Assembly: GCA_011800805.1 (NCBI GenBank)
Contig: MPNW01000465.1
Span: forward strand, 221,526 to 243,782
Length of the DNA stretch: 22,257 bases
Direction of reading: 5' to 3'
Origin: Hirudo medicinalis
Taxonomy: Eukaryota > Annelida > Clitellata > Hirudinida > Hirudinidae
Shown: positions 8,866-18,140 of the stretch, piece by piece
How the letters are laid out: each line of letters starts with the position of its first letter
Position numbering within the stretch: the first letter of the stretch is position 1
Position numbers and translations under genes: made by a program
Notes under the pieces: model-generated
What the model saw: only the letters and a program-made list of their open reading frames with translations
Database searches by the model: none
Told to the model about the DNA's origin: nothing

Positions 8866-9186
8866 TCGTTATTCGTTATTCAAGTTATTCGTCCAAATGT
8901 TGACTTCATTCTGGAACGATTCGAACATCGGAAGAGTTGATTGAAACCGATTGATTGACAGGTTGAAGATTTCCAGATTTTAATCAAGTTATCATCGATT
9001 TTTTTTTTAAGTAGATTTGCCGCCTCAAATTTCTCTAAATTTTACAACTGTCTGGACGTAAATATTTTAGCAAATTTATATTTTAAACCGAACATAATTT
9101 TTTGTCAAAATTAATGTCGTATATTTTTATATTTTGAAATCACTTATGCACTCAAAAAGTTCACATGTATCTGAAGTCGTCGTATA
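8866..9186. other. Unique sequence, no gene seen
   Basis: Ordinary AT-rich sequence with a short run of T near 9000. No repeat array or coding frame is seen. Confidence 0.55.
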
Positions 9187-9243
9187 GGGTCACAAGGGTC
9201 ACAAGGGTCGCAAGGTTCGCAAGGTCACAAGGGTCACAAGGTC
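9187..9243. repeat. 9-bp tandem repeat GGGTCACAA, about 6 copies
   Basis: Units start at 9187, 9196, 9205, 9214, 9223 (one base short) and 9231. Variants are GGGTCGCAA and GGTTCGCAA. Each unit contains an RGGTCA-like hexamer followed by 3 bp, so the array is also a run of DR3 nuclear-receptor half-sites. Whether that is functional or coincidental cannot be told from sequence. Confidence 0.85.
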
Positions 9244-9599
9244 GTACATACTCGATTTCTCTCTAGAAATCATTTCAAGATATTACCGTGGCTTTTCAAT
9301 TTCTCGTTCAAACATCTCACCAGCAGTCAGTCGTCCTCATCAATTATCAAACTTAATCATCTTCAACCAGATCACGACTTTAGCGAAGACTGCCGCATCC
9401 GACCAGGATTTTCCAGACTATTGAGGGACTCTGATCATCTTTTCTTGTCTTTCATCAGAGCCTGATTGATCGCTTCCTCCCGACATTAGAAGGAGTGCAC
9501 ATCTAATTTCCAGGGGCAGTTTCGTGTACTACTTCACGGATATTTCTGCATCGTGTCCATCAAGCCACTGCTTCCTTGCTGAGGAGCTGGAAACTTGAC
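9244..9599. other. GC-richer unique island, no clear exon
   Basis: This stretch is clearly less AT-rich and free of simple repeats. Frames of up to about 36 codons are open on the minus strand, but none is bounded by convincing splice sites. It could be a decayed mobile element, an untranslated exon or conserved non-coding DNA. Confidence 0.4.
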
Positions 9600-9677
9600 G
9601 CTTAGTACTTGATACTTGGTGCTTAGTACTTGATATTTAGTAAGTACTTGATACTTGGTGCTTAGTACTTGATATTT
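9600..9677. repeat. 39-bp tandem repeat, 2 copies
   Basis: TACTTGATACTTGGTGCTTA begins at 9606 and at 9645, a 39-bp offset. A TAGTACTTGATA sub-repeat occurs inside each unit. Confidence 0.85.
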
Positions 9678-9767
9678 TCAATGCTTTGATTGGAATTGTG
9701 CTGTTGAACGTTGAAGTAAAGCTCTTATAAGTGTTGGAATTGCGTTTGGAGAAAGAAAATTGTCGTG

Positions 9768-9935
9768 TTAATAATAATTATTAGAAATATCATAATATTT
9801 CTATATAATATAATTATTATATTATTAATATAATTATTATTAGAAATATAATAATAATAATAATTATTAGAAATATCATAATAATAATTACTAGAAATAT
9901 AATTATTAAATATAATTATTAGAAATATTATTATC
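9768..9935. repeat. AT-rich repeat of ATTATTAGAAATAT type
   Basis: The motif ATTAGAAATAT (one copy ACTAGAAATAT) recurs at least five times within pure A/T sequence. The spacing is irregular, as in slipped AT satellite. Confidence 0.8.
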
Positions 9936-10018
9936 AAATATTTATCACAACAAATTTATTTTAACAAATTTATTGTAACTGATTGATTATTATAATTATT
10001 TTATTATTGCAAACATAC

Positions 10019-10107
10019 CTCAAAAGTGTTGTTCGTGTTTGTGTTAGTATTGCAAATATACAAACAATTGGATCAGATAATAAGGTAATATTTTTGAGCG
10101 AGCTCAT
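10019..10107 (-). other. Candidate first coding exon (29 codons), weak
   Basis: On the minus strand an ATG at 10107 with A at -3 opens 29 codons plus 2 nt, ending exactly at a GTATGT donor (10018 downward). An in-frame TGA lies three codons upstream. The peptide is hydrophobic in its middle (SDPIVCIFAIL). The stretch also contains TACTAAC, a perfect branch-point sequence, so it might equally be intron. No homology is recognised. Confidence 0.12.
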
Positions 10108-10382
10108 TTTAGATCATGCCATATTCGAATGAAGAATTTAACAAATCAACACAAACGGATCCACAACTTAAATACCAACAACAAGAATAGAAGAGAAGAG
10201 ATTTTGCAATCACAACATACAAAACATATTATATGTTAAACGTACAACGTTATTATGCAAAACATATTGAAGCCCAACTAAGAATGACGACATGATCAAT
10301 CATTTTTAATATTAATTGACTTGAAAAGACATATTTAACAAGAAATAAATACATAGTACATAGATTACTTGTAATGTGCTAA

Positions 10383-10423
<41 letters not shown>

Positions 10424-10500
10424 CAATAATAATAATGTTATTATAATATATAATAACAACTGTATTATAAAAATAATAACAACAATAATAATAATAATAG

Positions 10501-10539
<39 letters not shown>

Positions 10540-10545
10540 TAGATA
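10383..10545. repeat. (AAT)n microsatellite, compound
   Basis: Two AAT runs (about 10383-10420 and 10502-10540) flank degenerate AAC/TTA sequence. Confidence 0.95.
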
Positions 10546-10585
10546 AGGAAGTAATAAGTAACTAATTAATTAACTAACTAAATAC

Positions 10586-10783
10586 CTGTGATGGTGATGT
10601 TGGAGGCAGTCAGACAAGTGATCAGTAGCAGTGGAGTCCTTACGAAAAGTTGACTTCTTGTTCTTCTGGACCTCCAACGAGCAGGTGTCCCCATCATTTC
10701 AATCAATTTCAAGACGCGATTTCACTCCAAACTACTCCATTTTGTCTTTTCAGTTCTTTTCAGTTCTTCTTTTCATATCTTTC
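10586..10783 (-). CDS. Candidate first coding exon of a secreted or membrane protein
   Basis: On the minus strand, TTCCTCCACAG ends at 10784 as a good acceptor with a CTAAT branch-like motif upstream. The exon then runs to a donor CACAG|GTATTT at 10586/10585. The coding part starts at the ATG at 10697 (G at -3); an in-frame TGA lies nine codons upstream. It gives 37 codons plus 1 nt. The N-terminus is strongly basic (RWRSRRTRSQLFVR), followed by TPLLLITCLTASNITIT, a typical signal peptide or signal anchor. A signal-peptide exon ending in a phase-1 intron is the usual pattern in modular extracellular proteins such as immunoglobulin-family members. A 9-codon upstream ORF (10776-10750) lies in the leader. 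The exon is GC-richer than its flanks. No downstream exon can be joined with confidence, so the gene is unidentified. Confidence 0.4.
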
Positions 10784-10926
10784 CTGTGGAGGAATTAATT
10801 AATTAGTTAATAAATAAGTTTTATTTTTGTCTTTTTAAGTTAATGGTTTTTTTTTTATGAATGCAACTATCAAACGATCCAAGAACGATGTTTGAAGAAA
10901 GTAAATCTATTGACATGCTTGAAATG

Positions 10927-10985
10927 AATTGAATTAATTAATTAATTAATTAATTAATTGAATTTATGTGAATTAATAAATTAAT
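10927..10985. repeat. (ATTA)n microsatellite
   Basis: Seven uninterrupted ATTA units, flanked by ATTGAATT sequence. Confidence 0.9.
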
Positions 10986-11114
10986 GTTAGAAGTATTATT
11001 ACGTAATATGAAGCTGTATGGATACAACAAAGTAACATCTTTTATTAGGTTCTAATAAATTATTGATTCCCGGATAAATTGACTTCCTCGTACAACACCT
11101 AAACAGCACACCAT

Positions 11115-11290
11115 TTCTTTCAACATTCTTTCAACATTCTTTCAACATTCTTTCAACATTGTTTCAACATTCTTTCAACATTCTTTCAACATTCTTTCAA
11201 CATTGTTTCAACATTCTTTCAACATTCTTTCAACATTCTTTCAACATTGTTTCAACATTCTTTCAACATTGTTTCAACAATGTTTCGACA
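11115..11290. repeat. 11-bp minisatellite, 16 copies with 44-bp higher-order pattern
   Basis: Sixteen units of exactly 11 bp run in perfect register. Two variants, TTCTTTCAACA (C) and TTGTTTCAACA (G), appear in the order CCCC G CCC G CCC G C G, then a diverged ATGTTTCGACA. The C-C-C-G block gives a 44-bp higher-order repeat, which implies amplification in steps of four units. Confidence 0.95.
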
Positions 11291-11560
11291 TTACTTGTTA
11301 GAAACTGCGGAATTACGAAATGAATTGAATAAAATGCATTAATTTTAAAATTTCTTCCGATCTTCGTGCTTCTTGAAAATGTATCTCCACGGCAACATCG
11401 TCTCCATCACCCACTCAAAGATGTGCCTCTTATTTAAGAAGTTCTTGCGTGCGGATGCACACTTGCATCACTTGCACACTGCATTCTTTCGATTCAACTT
11501 TCGACTTGATTCTTCTTCAAAATTTACTCAAATATAATGAAATTGTGATTTAAGAATTAA
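11291..11560. other. GC-richer island with a 52-codon ORF
   Basis: An ATG frame runs from 11379 to 11537 on the plus strand, with a His-rich middle (ADAHLHHLHTAFFRF). TATTTAAG near 11429 resembles a TATA box. Neither is supported by anything else, and overlapping minus-strand frames are also open. Function is unknown. Confidence 0.3.
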
Positions 11561-11562
11561 TG

Positions 11563-11595
<33 letters not shown>
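11561..11595. repeat. (ATT)n microsatellite
   Basis: About ten ATT units. Confidence 0.9.
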
Positions 11596-11759
11596 ATAAA
11601 TAAGCATATAGTTATAATTTTTAATAATAGTTGCAATGTAATCATTTTTAATAATAACTTTAACAATTTAATAATTCATTTTTAATTATCTACAACTTGT
11701 ATTACTAACTTTTTCTCGAGAATGAAACAAATAAATATTAATAACAAAATACGACGTCA

Positions 11760-11956
11760 CAAGGCGCAGCTTGGCGTTCCGCACACGGCGGTAATAGAAA
11801 CAGTCGTAATGCGTCGTGTTCGAATCCCAGCCTGAACTGCCACAAGCGCCTTTGTGAACGAGCTCTACTTAAATTGTTAACAAAAAAGCGCTTCTGATGC
11901 CATACTTATGGCGATTTACAAATAAAGTAAAGTTGCATTTACATTTACATTTACAA
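11760..11956 (+). mobile_element. tRNA-derived SINE
   Basis: The head has an A-box-like AGGCGCAGCTTGG (11762-11774) and, 42 bp later, a B-box TGTTCGAATCC (11817-11827), both in tRNA order on the plus strand. The body continues with CTGAACTGCC, AAGCGCC and GCGCTTCTGATGCC. The 3' end is CGATTTACAAATAAAGTAAAG followed by a short (CATTTA)n tail, typical of SINE tails copied from LINE 3' ends. AAGGCG occurs at the start (11761) and just after the tail (11957), but it overlaps the A box and is too short to call a target duplication. No protein is expected. Confidence 0.75.
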
Positions 11957-12454
11957 AAGGCGATTACTAGAAAACGAAAATAAACTGTTTGGACATTCCA
12001 CGTCAAATGAACACAACATCTGACATCACCATCTTGGATTTTACTGAAATTTGGCACAGATGTTAAACTAGATGAGTACGTTAAAAAAATAAAATTATAG
12101 ATTGTTTGTGTCAATCGGTGTCAGAATTATGGATCATTGAATTTTGCCAACAACTCTGATGGATGAGAGGTTGTAAGGTTGGTTCTACACAACTTAGAAA
12201 GATGAAATTTATAGAAGGATATTTATACAAATTAAAGGTATTTGAAGGCTCTATTTGAGCAACTTACTCAGAATATTTTTTTAAAATATTTAAAAATATA
12301 TTGTCAATTAAACCCTTTAAAACCGGCTTAAATTAAGTTCGTACAAAAATTATTTATTGATTTAGTTTTTATGTATTCAGAACATTACAAAGAACACCAA
12401 TACTCCAAAATTCAGATCGGGCACTCCTGTAGTAGCTATGACGTAGAGAATTTA
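11957..12454. other. Unique sequence, no gene seen
   Basis: The first 150 bp has a look of old interspersed repeat (CATCACCATCTTGGATTTTA, CTGAAATTTGGCAC), but there is no second copy in the window to prove it. The remainder is AT-rich and empty. Confidence 0.4.
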
Positions 12455-12520
12455 TATTATTATTGTTATTATTATTATTATTATTATTATATATTTATTA
12501 TTGTTATATTATTGTTTATA
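12455..12520. repeat. (ATT)n microsatellite
   Basis: ATT units with GTT and ATA interruptions. Confidence 0.9.
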
Positions 12521-13864
12521 TAACTGAAAGTTGAGAATTCGCTAATCGTCTCATAAATTATTCAATAACTTTGACTTAATTAATTTCAAAATTAAATTAA
12601 TTATAATTGTTGGCACAAATTTGTAATACATTTGTTCAAATATAGTTTGGTATGACTGCAGACTGGAACATGCTTATTTGATGTCGAGTGCCCTAATATT
12701 GAATTAAATGGGAAAGTAATTAACAAGTTAAAGTAATCGAATTACTTATTATTACGTTGTAATATGAATAAATAAAAATGTTTGGAAATCCTGCTAAGAT
12801 ATCTCCTGACGGCATTACAGAGAAAATGATTTCCTACCTATTAAAATAATAGCACAATAATATCCATTTTCCAAAATATTAACTTTGAAATAACATTGAA
12901 ATGATTTTCTGCAAGCCATCAATTTGGAATCAGAATTGTAAAAGTCATTATTCCGAACCCAGCCATTGTACTCAGCTGTCTCGAAAGTTGCAATTTTAAT
13001 GTCTTTTTGAATTGAAAAAAAATTGCTTTCAAGAAATTATGGTGACTTGGAAATCCAACGTAATGGAAAGACGAAGTTAATGCTGGTGTCATTCGGTTAG
13101 CATTCATTTCGCATTTATCGAAATACTGCTCTTCAATTTATCACATTGAATTTGTCATTCGAGGCATTTAAAGTTTCAGATTGTATTTTAAATAATAATT
13201 TTTTTTAATTCTGAGAAAACGCAACAAGCAAGAAGATAAAACATAAACAAAATAAAATATGGAATTTGAAACACAAAGAAATTATTCAAGTTTCATTTTG
13301 CGGCCAATTAACTTAATTAAATATTTTGAAACAACAAACTGGAAAGTAAATGAAAATAAAGTCTCGAACAATTTTACATTTCAGAATAAAAATAAACAAA
13401 TTAAAAATTTCAAAACATTTCTGCAAAAGTTACAAATAATTGAGACCATCCTCCCCTCTACCCTCCCCCCCAAAAAAAACATGTGACATTTTGCAGCTGA
13501 ATATGAGAAGATTTTTCACGATTAATTTTGTAATTCCCGTGTGATGTGAAAATAAGAAACCACCCCAGGAGACCCTCTTGGGGAAATCAAGAAGAATTTC
13601 GATGTCATTTGGACGTTGGGCTGCCACAACAAACTTCGTCTCAAAACTCCATTTGTGGGAAAACATTTTAAAAATAAAAACATTTTAAAAATAAAAAAAA
13701 TTCGAAAACTAAATTAAATTTTGTTGTCTTTGATTCTCTAGGCTTGCGTTTTCCACCTCATCCAGTCATGGGAAAGCCATTAATCCAGGTTTGCAGGTGT
13801 TATATGTCCTATTATGCTCCCGTGTGCACGTAAATCAATCGTTCCAGCAACATCTTTTCTATTC
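12521..13864. other. Mostly unique sequence; weak exon candidate at 13742-13788
   Basis: A 75-codon ATG frame (13259-13486, plus) is Lys/Asn/Phe-rich and fits AT-biased chance. At 13742-13788 a plus-strand stretch lies between a good acceptor (TGTCTTTGATTCTCTAG) and a GTTTGC donor. It is open for 15 codons (LRFPPHPVMGKPLIQ). A homopyrimidine block CCTCCCCTCTACCCTCCCCC lies near 13449. Nothing here is a confident gene. Confidence 0.35.
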
Positions 13865-13908
13865 AATCGTTCATTCGTTCGTTCGTTCGTTCGTTCGTTC
13901 GTTCGTTC
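13865..13908. repeat. (GTTC)n microsatellite
   Basis: About eight GTTC units bordered by ATTC variants. This is the reverse-complement motif of the GAAC/GAAT repeat at 62-198. Confidence 0.95.
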
Positions 13909-14084
13909 ATTGAGAAGTTAAATGATGAGATAAGCAGGTGCTTTGATTTTCTTGTTTTAATTTCGTGAGACTCCGTCAACAAATATTTTCAACCTTACTT
14001 TTCAATATTGAGAAATAAAAATATTGCAAAACAGGAATAGAAATTATGAAGTTAAAAAACTTTTTAATTTGTATTTGCATTTAT

Positions 14085-14400
14085 TATTATTTATTATATT
14101 TAGAGATTTGTTGTAGGCATGTAATTCTCTTGTAACGATAGCATAACCCATGTAATAATAAATAATAATTTATTTAAAAAATAATGATATTATTAATAAG
14201 AAATAATTATTATTATATTAATTATCTATATTTAAATTTATATATCTTATATTATTACAAAATTATTACATTTTATATATTTATATATAATTCTTACATA
14301 ATGTACAATACATAATAATAAATATATAATAATTTATTATGCAATAAATACTAATTATTATTAATCATTAATATTTATTATTGTTAATATCTTTACTAAA
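14085..14400. other. AT-only low-complexity tract
   Basis: Nearly pure A/T, with TAATAATAA and TATATAT blocks and no periodic unit. Unique AT-rich DNA follows to about 14820. Confidence 0.75.
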
Positions 14401-14823
14401 TCTTCCTTTATTATTTGTTCAAAATGTCCTCAAATAATCAAATAATGTTTGGACTGGCAATTTTTCACAATTCAAGAGACGTTTTACAACGACAACATAA
14501 TCACGTTAAAGGCTAATTAATATTAATAAGCATTAATATCTGCGAATATGATAAATTATGATGGGATGTGTTTGAAAATATTACAATAATGCAATATAGA
14601 ATGTGAATGTGATCAAAAACTTATAGTGACTTCGAATATAACACGCAAATGGCAACTAGTTAAACAATCAACGTAACATAATTTTTTATTTAGATTTGAG
14701 AATCAAAAGCAGATCTTGGTTTTTTTGATTGAGTTCCAAAAAGCAAACGAGAAATGTTATTATAATTATAATAATTACTAATTATTAATTACTAATGTCA
14801 GTCTATTTTAACAGCAATTGACA

Positions 14824-15012
14824 TTAATAACAATGTTATTATTGTTATAATATGTCCTAATAATAATGTTATTATAGTTATAATATGTCATAATAACAAT
14901 GTTATTGTTGATATAATATGTCATAATAACAATGTTATTGTTGTTATAACATGTCATAATAACAATGTTATTGTTGTTATAACATGTCATAATAACAATG
15001 TTATTCTTGTTA
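14824..15012. repeat. 33-bp palindromic minisatellite, about 5.5 copies
   Basis: The landmark AATGTTATT begins at 14832, 14865, 14898, 14931, 14964 and 14997, a constant 33-bp period. Most units contain AATAAC-AAT-GTTATT (6-bp arms), and the last two full copies also contain GTTATAAC, so each such unit carries two hairpin-capable sites. The 11-codon period keeps the minus strand open as an Asn/Ile-rich repeat, which I read as a by-product. Confidence 0.95.
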
Positions 15013-15619
15013 GCAACAGCAGCGAACATTCCCCTGAATATTGCCTTAGAATTGGAATTAACGCATTCCTGACCTAAACGATCAAAAGGCTCTTAAAATT
15101 TTATGACCTCATTTCGTATCCTCCATTTATAAAGATTTATGGACATCACCGGCTCCAATTTCATGCCGGATATATTTGCAAATGTCACAAAATATTATCA
15201 AAAATGTTGTAAATATGACGAATAATATTTCATCGATGGCATGGCGATTTATACGTTTAAATGTGATTATTAATATATTCGGCAATAATGGCCGTATTTA
15301 TTTAATTAAGAAATTAAAATATTTTAATTAAAAATAATATTATAGCAAAACACGTATCTGCATTTGAATTGCAATGCATTTGCAGAATTGCAGAATTGAA
15401 TTGCACAAATTTGAAAATCGAAAAATTCAGGATAAAAAGAATATTTACAACAATAATAAGCAATAATTATATGTAAGTACAACCTTAAAAGTGACATAAT
15501 TAAATATTTTATTACACGAGCACAAAACATGACCAATTAGCAGACCAACAAAATTGAGTGAAATTATTACTAAAAAACATTTACAATTCACAAGGAATAA
15601 TAATAGTAATTAATAATTA
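15013..15619. other. Unique AT-rich sequence, no gene seen
   Basis: The first 200 bp is moderately GC-richer. Around 15360-15410 there is a TTGAATTGCA/TTTGCAGAATTG palindromic patch. No coding exon is visible. Confidence 0.5.
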
Positions 15620-15785
15620 CATTAATAATAGTAATAATAATAATAATAATAACAATAATAATAATGATAATAACAACACAACAATAATAATAATGATAAC
15701 AACAACAACAACAACAACAACAATAATAATAATAATAATAGTTAATTTATAATGCGCCATTTGCATAGCGTCAGAGGCGCCTAAA
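15620..15785 (+). mobile_element. AAT-linked GGCGCC dispersed element, copy B
   Basis: An AAT/AAC tract (15620-15740) leads into GTTAATTTATAATGCGCCAT, TTGCATAGCGTCAG and AGGCGCC. AATAATAGTTA followed by TTTATA and GCGCCAT matches copy A, and AGCGTCA matches copy C. The element may continue past 15785, but only these portions are shared within the window. Confidence 0.6.
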
Positions 15786-15899
15786 AACCTCGTTGATGGA
15801 TTTCCATCCAAGAGATGAATGCTGCTCTAATGGATTGCTTTCTGAGGCTGAGTGTTGGTCATTGTGCGAGGACATATTTATTAATGTAGTATGTTGTTT

Positions 15900-16110
15900 A
15901 CGATTATTATTATTATTATTATTATTTTTACTATTATATTTAATATTATTGTTATTAATATTAATACTATTATTATTATTACTATTGTTGTTATTAATAT
16001 TAGTATTATTATTATTGTTATTATTGTCATCGTTAATAATAATAATAATTATTATTGTTGTTATTATTATTATTGTTAATATTAATATTATCATTATTAT
16101 TATCACCACA
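15900..16110. repeat. (TTA)n microsatellite, compound
   Basis: A 200-bp tract of TTA/ATT/GTT triplets. It produces the longest frame of the window (minus strand, 15771-16232), which is poly-Ile and poly-Asn in its centre, and a Leu-rich frame on the plus strand. Confidence 0.95.
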
Positions 16111-16265
16111 TTTTTGTCGTAAAACCGAGAAATCATGTTTTTTGAATTTATCATTTCATTGAATAGAGTAATTATTATGCTTTGATGATGCCTGGTATTT
16201 TGAGAATAACATTGAAATGCGGCAAAATTCATTGAAAATTTACCAAATTCAGGAGGAGCAAATAT

Positions 16266-16442
16266 TTTGTTGAATGTTGATTTATCAAATGTTGAATGTT
16301 GATTTATCGAATGTTGAATGTTGATTTATTGAATGTTGAATGTTGATTTATCGAATGTTGAATGTTGATTTATCGAATGTTGAATGTTGATTTATCGAAT
16401 GTTGAATGTTGATTTATCGAATGTTGAATGTTGATTTATCGA
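16266..16442. repeat. 22-bp minisatellite, 8 copies
   Basis: GATTTATC-type landmarks recur every 22 bp from 16279 to 16433. The unit contains two GAATGTTG halves followed by ATTTATC. Copies differ by single changes (TATCAA, TATTG, TATCG) and there are no indels. Confidence 0.95.
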
Positions 16443-17054
16443 AAGTGGACATTCGATTCGTCGGAGTTCGTACAATATTTAATGTTTGTTCTTTCTGATT
16501 GCTTGGAAGATCCCTGTTAAAAATAAGCTGATGCTTTCTCGATATTTCAGTTGCCATTATTAAACATTCAATTCTTATATTTGGGATTCTGTTGCTATAA
16601 ATATTGATATACTAATATACTAATATTTTAACAAATATTTGTAAATTTAAAAACATTCTAAATATTAATTGTAATATTGGTACTAATTGTTCTACGGATA
16701 ATATATACAGTTATTATTGTATTATGTCATTATTATTATTGTTATTATTATTATTTGTCCTTATCCCGAATATTAATCCTAAAAAAAAATCTTTAAAATG
16801 TATAGTTTGTCAATCAATTTATTTTGCAGATCATGTTCTCATGATTAAGTTCCATTAATTGAGAGGGAAGGATAAGTTAGAAATTCATTGATTACGAAAA
16901 TAATTCCAACATGAAATTCTTGACGGCATCTTCGATTGAGATTCGGGAATAAAAATTGAGTACAGAAATTATTGAGGTTCTGATATTATGAACTGCATCT
17001 TCAATAGACGAGGTTATTCCGGAGCGAATGGAATATTCAATGGAGTGGACATGT
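16443..17054. other. Unique AT-rich sequence, no gene seen
   Basis: Contains a short TTATTATT run near 16725-16755. Otherwise it is unremarkable, with no sustained reading frame. Confidence 0.55.
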
Positions 17055-17260
17055 TGCATGGTAGATGGATCGACGGATGGATGAGTGGGTGGGTGGATGG
17101 ATGGGTGGATGAGTAGGTTGATGAAGGATGGATGGACGGATGAATGAGTGGACGGACGGACGGGTGAATGAATAGATGGATGTTGAATAAATGTATGGAT
17201 GGACGAGTAACTAGATAAACGATAGTGGTCTGGGTGAGTGAATGGGTGGATGGCATGGCC
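17055..17260. repeat. Degenerate (GGAT)n/(GGTG)n repeat
   Basis: GGATG units with GGTG, GACG and GAGT variants. The minus strand reads as a His/Pro/Ser-rich frame because of the repeat. Confidence 0.9.
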
Positions 17261-17334
17261 AGCGATGGTGAACGTTATTAAGTCACGGGACAGAAATAAT
17301 CAGGAGAGACTTTATGAAGCAGTTTTTACTGCTA

Positions 17335-17517
17335 GGTAATCCTGAGAGAAACAATATTGCAGCTTGTTTTATGTCGTCGAAACGAATTCCACACTGTACC
17401 CAGCGTGTTGTTGTTTACAACTGGAAAGTATTCCAAGCAGTAGTTGGCATTAATTGTTGGGAATACATATGACAGGTCTCCATCGATAGATGGATGGCTT
17501 AGAAACACTGCTTTATT
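17335..17517 (-). other. Open frame without start codon, 61 codons, unassigned
   Basis: The minus strand is open from a TAA at 17518-17520 to a TAG at 17332-17334, with no ATG. The translation is compositionally ordinary (for example SHPSIDGDLSYVFPTINANY and GTVWNSFRRHKTSCN), unlike the repeat-derived frames nearby. CAG at 17508-17510 could serve as an acceptor, but no good donor is in range. It could be an exon, a piece of a decayed mobile element or chance. No family is recognised. Confidence 0.2.
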
Positions 17518-17705
17518 TTAAATTTAAAAGTACAAGAAAATCATTTTGAAATGTTTCCAAGCTCTCAGAAAAACATTCTTAAGTTCAGCGGCTTAACAAG
17601 GGAAACGTTTGAAAACAACAAAAAGAGGTTTTTGAGAGAAGCCTTACTTCAAACATTCTGCAAAGTCTTACATTTTTTTGGAAGAAAAATTGGATTGAAT
17701 GACTT

Positions 17706-17795
17706 TAGATGGATGGATGGGAAGAAGGATCGACGATTAAATGGTTGAATGAATGAATGAAGGAATGGTGGATGGATGGATGGATTGATGGATGG
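17706..17795. repeat. (GGAT)n/(GAAT)n microsatellite
   Basis: GGAT runs at about 17708-17722 and 17769-17795, joined by a GAAT run and unique bases. Confidence 0.85.
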
Positions 17796-18140
17796 AGAGC
17801 GCCAGGAGTTCAAACGGGTTTAAAGAAGAATTTGTGACCTATTGGTCTGGATAGCCAAATTTCGAATCAGTTGTAAAGAAATTTATTTACATTTAACGGA
17901 AAAGAAGAAAATGAAAAAATTCTCTCTCAGTTCTCTAAAATATCCTCTGCAATGCTTGAATAAATACAGATTCTGAATTGATATCAGAGGGTAACAACAT
18001 GTGAAAGTCACAAACAGGTGAGGCCAGACCAGATGCGAGAATTTAAGAAAATAATTTAGAGAAATAAAACATTTTATTTCAAGTTCATGCAACTCAATAA
18101 TCATTTGGAATCCCAAGAAGGATTGCAATTGATTGCAGAC
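17796..18140. other. Unique sequence, no gene seen
   Basis: AT-rich sequence with no stable reading frame and no repeat. Confidence 0.5.

Noticed and set aside
11957..12110. Possible interspersed repeat or MITE after the SINE
   Set aside because: The sequence has a repeat-like feel, but no second copy, terminal inverted repeat or target duplication is visible in the window.
13259..13486. 75-codon Lys/Asn/Phe-rich plus-strand ORF
   Set aside because: The composition is what AT-rich DNA gives by chance. No domain, splice signal or good context supports it.
15771..16232. 153-codon minus-strand frame with poly-Ile and poly-Asn centre
   Set aside because: It is the longest ATG frame of the window but is sustained by a 200-bp AAT/TTA microsatellite, which lacks stops in two of three frames. 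Its C-terminal part runs antisense into the dispersed element copy B.
17014..17256. 80-codon His/Pro/Ser-rich minus-strand frame
   Set aside because: It is translation of the degenerate GGAT repeat.
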